A DNA stretch of 64,000 bases. It comes from Tetracladium setigerum. Lineage: Eukaryota > Ascomycota > Leotiomycetes > Helotiales. A program made the position numbers and the translations under genes. The stretch's first letter is position 1. Each line of letters begins with the position of its first letter. Positions 58,763-64,000 of this stretch are shown in pieces. The notes under the pieces are model-generated. The model saw only the letters and a list, made by a program, of their open reading frames with translations. It searched no databases and was not told the origin of the DNA. The stretch covers positions 620,001 through 684,000 of the forward strand of contig PZJY01000009.1 in assembly GCA_031472005.1 (NCBI GenBank). Reading direction: 5' to 3'.

Positions 58763-60567
58763 ATGATTTCTTCTCAGACTGGCCCCGAAGGTGCAAAGCG
58801 CCAGCGCTACGTATGGCAAATGACGTCGTAGGTTTCCCTGGTGATAAAAACTCACTCAGAGTGTACTTTCCTGCGAGAAATTTTTCAAGTGCTAATATAT
58901 GCATAGCCCAATTTCACAAGTCTTCATAATTTGTGTTGTTGTATTCTCGGTTGTAGGGATGAATACTGTTTTGCTGGGGCTCGGGGCTGGCGGCGGCAGT
59001 CCTTTGAACATCCCAATTGTCGACAAGGTAGGTAGCGACGAATGTTCCTCTCGTTGAGGCTAGACTGAAACGTTTGAAGGCAAATATCATGGGTGCAAGC
59101 TGCACAATCATTGCAGGCCTTTTTGGAGGCAGCATCAACAACAAAATCGGACCTCGATATACCCTTGTCATAGCATCGGCAAGCTATCCCATATGGGCGG
59201 GATCTTTGTGGTATATATTGAACTTTGTGTCTTTGTCAAATGCAAAATTTTAACTGAACATGTTAGGTGGCTCGATAAACGTGAAGGAGTGTGGTTTGCA
59301 TACTTTGCGGGCATTTATCACGGAATTGGTGCTGGCTTATTTTATTCAACCACTGGTATGCTCTTTGAAAATCTTGCAAAATTTCGGAAGGGCATTACGG
59401 ACTGATAAAATAACCAGGATTCATCGTTTCCGCCTATTCAACAGAGGGAAACAGAGGTCGTTATATTGCCTGGTTTTGGGCATCAGGTGCGATGGGCGCA
59501 GCACTATCTGCAGGTAAGTACTTTCTTCACTACTACCGATGAGCACAAGTTGATATAATATCTGAATCTAGCCATTGTCCTTGCTATTACCTCCACCAGC
59601 TCGCACCGTACTCGTGTACCTCCAGCTGCATACATCACTGTAATTGGCGTTGAAAGCATCGGAGTTCTATGTGCATTCCTTCTCAACAAGCCCGAACGAA
59701 TTTTGCGCGGCGATGGACGGCCAATTGCGCGTTTCGATAATCTAACCTGGATCCAAGAACTTAAGCTTCTTATCAAAGATATTTTAAATCCCAAGATACT
59801 CTTATTAGCCCCTGCATTCCTGGCATGCAACATGCCAGTTTCACTCACTGGATCGCTGAATGGTTTCCACTTCAATGCTCGAACACGCACTCTGATAAAT
59901 GTGAGTTCTGTCTGACTCGAGAAATTAGCCTCTAATAACAATCCGCTAGCTGAACTATCTAGTATTTGTTGTTTGTGGCTGGGTCATAATAGCATTCCTA
60001 TGTGATGCAAAGTCTTTAGGTTCTCGTCGTCAGCGTGCATTTAAAACAGCTGCAGTTGTTGCTATAACTCTAGTCGCAACGTGGTCTGCGCTACTGCCAT
60101 ATCTTGCGTCTCATCACATTGATCGGAGCAAAAAGCCTCACGGTGTGGATTGGACAGCTGGACCTAAGTTTATATCGCTTTTTGTGCTTTACTCGTTCCT
60201 AGGTTTGACCTGGGCTCTGTTCCAAGGATATATTATATGGGTCATTTCGGCATTCTCTAATGAACCATCGAAGTTATCCCGATTTAATGGCTTCATCGAA
60301 GCAATGAGAGGGCTGGGTTTTGCAATCAGCTTTGGAATCGACTCGCATAGCATAGCTTTTCTCACTGAGGCTGCAACGTACTTTTCTTTAACTGCAGTTG
60401 GTCTGGTTTTTTGTGTGCTGGCTTCCGCCTTGTATATGAGCGATAGCGAGTATGGCAACGAGGAAACTGTAGTCGTGCCGGAAGACTTTGATGGTCTTAC
60501 AACGCTAGGCTTGAGCCAAGAAAAGGGGACTGGGGCCAGGGTGTCTGCGAGGTCAACAGTGGGGTAA
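58763..60567 (+). CDS. UNC93-like major facilitator membrane protein
   Basis: Seven exons (58763-58827, 58907-59027, 59080-59210, 59267-59355, 59418-59513, 59572-59900, 59950-60567) give 482 aa. About 11-12 hydrophobic helices are visible. Family marks are the first helix NTVLLGLGAGG, GLFGGSINNKIGPR, YPIWAGSLWW, GIGAGLFYSTTGF and YSTEGNRGRYIAWFWASGAMGA. Fungal UNC93-like (DUF895) proteins are MFS relatives of unknown substrate; one metazoan member modulates a potassium channel. The acceptor CCGCTAG for exon 7 was chosen because the later CTAG produces a stop. The C-terminal tail is acidic, then basic. Its position between two regulators suggests a locally controlled transporter. Confidence 0.88.
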
Positions 60568-60793
60568 AGAGTCAGAGAGTCTTGTGGGGTTTGTTATGGG
60601 GTGATAGGGCGATAGCATGGCATGTTACTTTTGGGGAATATTTGTAAAGCCCCATCTTAAGTGTCCGAGCTTAGCTCTTAGTTAATCACTGCTTGCTTAT
60701 AAATTTCGTTGGGGACAAGCAACAGAAGTGGTGAATGGTAAGTCGGCCTTGCCCACCTCTTCATTCTACTTTTAAATTTCGTGATAGGCAATC

Positions 60794-62897
60794 ATGCAGT
60801 CACTCAACTCCAACACAGAAGTCGACAACATCAATGCCAACCTACGGCAGCAAAACCCTCCGGACGCTACTGAGTATCAGTACTTATCTCTCCCTCCGAT
60901 TGCCAACATTCAGTTCCCTTTCCGTGAAAACTATCCAGCAAGTTTCCCCGACGAATTTGGCGATGTCAGACCACAAAATGTTGATCACGAGAGAGCGAAC
61001 GGAGCCGAAGACCTTGATTTCATGCCACAGCCGACATTGAACAACAAAGCACACCATCTTTTGGCTCCGAAACCTGGCGTACCTAATCTAGAGTCTAAGA
61101 ATAAATTGGAATTTAACTTTGTCAACTTGAATGGGTCGCAGGGGAAAACAGACGATGATTCCAAACGAAGAGTTCGAGTATATGCTGCGCGGAATACCCA
61201 TTTGCAACGACGTTTGAAAGAGCGTAAACCAGCGCCTCGGAATACTCAAATTATTCCACGTGGAGCGGAACAGAATTTAATTGTTCGAGATTCTAGAACA
61301 ACGACCGGAAACAAGAACCACAATATTTCCCAGGTTTCTCAACTACAGCTCCAGGACGTTGCGCGGAGCCGATCTGTTACATCTAGACATCCGTCAAGTC
61401 TGGAGCATTCTGGTGCATATGATGTGCGTCTAATTGGACCAAGTAATGGTGGGACTCTGGATTCATTACAGTATTTTGCATTGCCAGTAACACAACATAT
61501 GCTAGAAAGAATCCATCACCGTGAGTGTATCAACTGCTAGGTGCTACTCAAGATACACTGACAGTTCCAATCAGTCATTCACGTTCTAGGACCGACCACA
61601 AATCCACGTATCTACGGTGCAGGTGATAGCACCGTCGTTCCATGGAAGTTTTGGCTGGAAATAGCAAAAACAGATGCAGCTGCCTTGTACGCTATTGTTG
61701 CTGCAGGATCAGTACATCGACTTCTACTGCAAGCCAAATCCCCTAATTTAGATGGTACATTGGAACCGGCCAAGTTGAATCCAGCAAACGAGGCAAACTT
61801 CTATCTATTTAAGACCATGCAACTTTTACAGCAAAAGTTTGATGATGCAAAGCAGACGTTGAGTAATGAGTCGGTCTTTGTTGTTGCAATATTGACATCA
61901 TGCGTGGTATGTGATCTCAGACATTTATACCGCCAATGGCGACGTCAAAACTTGAGCTCTTGGAGAAAGATAATCAAATTAATTGCTTCTTCCATCGGTA
62001 ATAGGGTACCGCTGCTCATGCGAGACAACTTCACGCGCACTATAACGGTTTAGTCCGCATGGTTCAACTTCGGGGGGGATCAATACTTTTCCCAGAGTAA
62101 TAGCTCACCAGTTATCCAGGTCAATACTCCACTGTTTTATAAGACCCTAGAGCGCCAATACTAATCCTTTCGGTGGTAGAATCAGCTCGAATGCGGCATG
62201 GATGCAAAAAGAAGCCCCTCGGTTTCCATTCTACAGTACAAGGTACAAGACTCCAGCTTCGGTTGGCTTCATCATCGAGAACAGGTCTCCAGATAACCCT
62301 TTCATGGCCGACCAATTCAAAACGTTTCTTACGTCAAAAACATTTTCTATTGCATGCAACCTGTTCTATTTAACACATATGCTTGACCTTCACTGCTACG
62401 CACCCAACCAATTCGGCGTGGACCAATGCGAGTATTTTGAGGATACGTTCGCGCTGGCACAATATGCACTTGTCTCTATACCTTATCCCACAGGCGTGTC
62501 TATGGGATCTGTTTCTTTACACCAGCAGCATTGTTGGCGAATGGCAGCACTTATCTACTTTAACACCGCGTTGCGATACAGCCCTTCACCACACTTGTTG
62601 CAAACCATGACGAGCAGGCTGATTGAAGCACTGCGCGAAAGTGATACCTCGAAAGGGTGGCATCCATTCGAAGACGTGCTACTATGGATCTACTTTATGG
62701 GTTACATTGGATGTGAAGATCCATGTGTAGGGTCCAGGGATATGTTTGAGAGAAGGTGGTTCATGGAAGAAGCAAGACGTCTGACTGTGATGCTCCGCTT
62801 GAAGAATAGTTACGAGATGGGGTCAAAGATGAGGCAGATGTTATTTCGTGAACCAAGCTTCGAAAAGAGCCTCCAGCAACTTTGGCTAGAATTCTAA
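60794..62897 (+). CDS. Fungal-specific regulator, tachykinin-family/fungal_trans_2 type (apparent frameshift)
   Basis: Exons 60794-61520, 61575-61906, 62005-62119 and 62180-62897 give 630 aa if one base is added to the G7 run at 62072-62078. As written, LRGGSILFPE ends at a stop. With one more G it reads LRGGINTFPRVIAHQLSR, and the phase-2 junction into ISSNAAWMQKEAP closes exactly. The N-terminus has FVNLNGSQGK followed by a basic RRVRVYAARNTHLQRRLKE block, the pattern of fungal proteins annotated as tachykinin family or fungal-specific regulators. It has no zinc cluster. The C-terminal helical region (LFYLTHMLDLHCYAPNQFG, HCWRMAALIYFNTALR) fits the fungal_trans_2 fold. It is probably a nuclear regulator. 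Confidence 0.78.
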
Positions 62898-63345
62898 GTA
62901 TAACATTTCCTTGTGAGTAGTTGGTACTTTTGAATTAGATGGTCTTTAGTTCAATCTGTTGGGCCACTCGATCTGAGCTGGAGAACCGGGCTACACCGAA
63001 TAATTGGCTCATCATAATTTTGGCTGAAATAGAGTTTATCACACTTCGATCTTCAGACGATCAGGATTCAGGTCACTCGCCCGTGCCAGAAGCTATCTCC
63101 AACAAGCTTGGCAGAGCGGATCCTACTGGTCTGGCGTCAATACTCTGTCTCAGCCTCCTCGTAGGGTCACCGCCCATTCCTCACGTTTGTTGTCGTGTAT
63201 AAATTAATTGTCGCCTCCCAACTAATTTCTCTTCCATGTCGCCTACAAGGAAGTCAAATTCGCTTTTATTCTTGTGGTGACGTCAGTACCGCCGATATTA
63301 TTGTGTTTCAAGAGCATTGGCTGTCGATCCTATAACAACGTGAGG
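62898..63345. other. Spacer before the right-edge gene
   Basis: 448 bases. The frame of the right-edge gene is open back to about 63224 without an ATG, so the true start could lie in an upstream exon here. I could not define one. Confidence 0.45.
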
Positions 63346-64000
63346 ATGACACCCCACGTCGTGAGTGAGGACGCCTCCTCAGCTGATTTCGAGGGCAAGA
63401 ATTGGACGCATGCACGAATCAATTTCAAAAAGAAGCACGAGAACAATGAGATGCTACGCTTATTTCTCGGTAGCACGACCAATGGCTACGATGTCAAGAG
63501 TGAGTGTTTGAAGTTGAAACACATATCCGAGAACAAATATCAGCCGGGCTTAGGAGGTATTCTGGAGAACATCGACGCTCTTATGAACCTTGGCGATATC
63601 GCTATCAAGTCTGCGCCAGAGAGTGTTGGTCTGGCATGGATGGGCGTACGTTCCTGTCTTCGGGCTGTCCAGGGTGACTGGGCCACTTTTCAACTCTTCA
63701 GCGGTGCATGTGCAGACATCATCGGAATCATGATCTCTTGCCGTGTCTATGGCAAGATGTACGGTAGTGAAGACGGCCCAAAGGGATTTCAGGAGCTGCA
63801 TGAAAAGGTCGTCGATTTTATCCCTCAGATATACACCGACATCTTGGACTTCTCGTACGCAGTATACAAATACGCCCAGAAGCGCGCCATCATCCGAATC
63901 GGTACACAGATTTTCAAAGATGTGAAAGGTGTTTTTGAAGGCCAGATCAATGAAATAAGAGCATCCGACGTGAAGATGAGAGACTTTGCCAAGACCGCAA
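63346..64000 (+). CDS. N-terminal part of a STAND/NACHT-like protein, running off the window
   Basis: An uninterrupted frame of 218 codons is open at the right edge. From the first ATG at 63346 it reads VSEDASSADFEGKNWTHAR, then a helical domain: GGILENIDALMNLGDIAIK, APESVGLAWMGVRSCLRAVQ and FSGACADIIGIMISC. The pattern 'A-P-E-x-V-G-L-A-W...A-x-Q' is that of N-terminal helical domains (Goodbye-like) of fungal NLR/STAND proteins, which usually continue into a NACHT or NB-ARC NTPase and repeats. Those parts would lie beyond 64000, so the class is an inference. An AAGAGTGAGT site at about 63500 could be a donor, but the frame is open through it. Confidence 0.6.
   Translation, partial: MTPHVVSEDASSADFEGKNWTHARINFKKKHENNEMLRLFLGSTTNGYDVKSECLKLKHISENKYQPGLGGILENIDALMNLGDIAIKSAPESVGLAWMGVRSCLRAVQGDWATFQLFSGACADIIGIMISCRVYGKMYGSEDGPKGFQELHEKVVDFIPQIYTDILDFSYAVYKYAQKRAIIRIGTQIFKDVKGVFEGQINEIRASDVKMRDFAKTA

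Overview
The window is nuclear DNA of a filamentous ascomycete (Pezizomycotina). The evidence is short spliced introns of about 45-120 nt with GTRNGT-like donors, Zn2Cys6 and bZIP regulators, a HET-domain gene, a DUF6590 gene, a UNC93-like transporter and a STAND-type N-terminus. The protein style suggests Leotiomycetes, but that is an inference; no marker gene is present. I resolved 25 protein genes on both strands by joining exons by hand and checking that splice phases close. I saw no tRNA, rRNA, CRISPR array or intact transposon.

Layout. 0.8-11.8 kb is a conserved housekeeping block: Sfr1/Mei5 recombination factor, HRD3 of the ERAD ligase, a WDR89-like WD40 protein, FRG1, a 2OG-Fe(II) oxygenase and a BCS1-like AAA ATPase. 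13.4-27.1 kb is rich in secreted enzymes: a GH5 exo-1,3-beta-glucanase, a long low-complexity protein of unknown role, a type-B carboxylesterase, a GH5 endo-mannanase and a second esterase/lipase. 27.6-31.9 kb holds a DUF6590 gene bracketed by two diverged direct repeats. 33-41 kb looks like a small catabolic cluster: fumarate-reductase-like flavoprotein, PTR2 peptide transporter, alpha/beta-hydrolase and D-amino-acid oxidase, with promoter motifs shared between members. After that come a HET protein, a Zn2Cys6 regulator, an SDR, a Ure2-like GST, a bZIP factor and an ABM-domain protein. 54-63 kb is a regulator - UNC93-like transporter - regulator module, and a STAND-like gene runs off the right edge.

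Two sequence-level patterns matter for anyone annotating this. Four otherwise intact genes each need exactly one extra base, and in every case the base is missing from a G/C homopolymer of 5-7 (17649, 33799, 47191 and 62072); this looks like systematic sequencing or assembly deletion rather than gene decay. Three introns (glucanase, GST, bZIP) use GC-AG splicing with the same GCATGT donor, and gene finders restricted to GT-AG will break these genes.

Several intergenic AT-rich stretches (about 31.9-32.9, 43.3-44.3, 46.6-46.9 and 48.4-48.8 kb) contain no recognisable genes.
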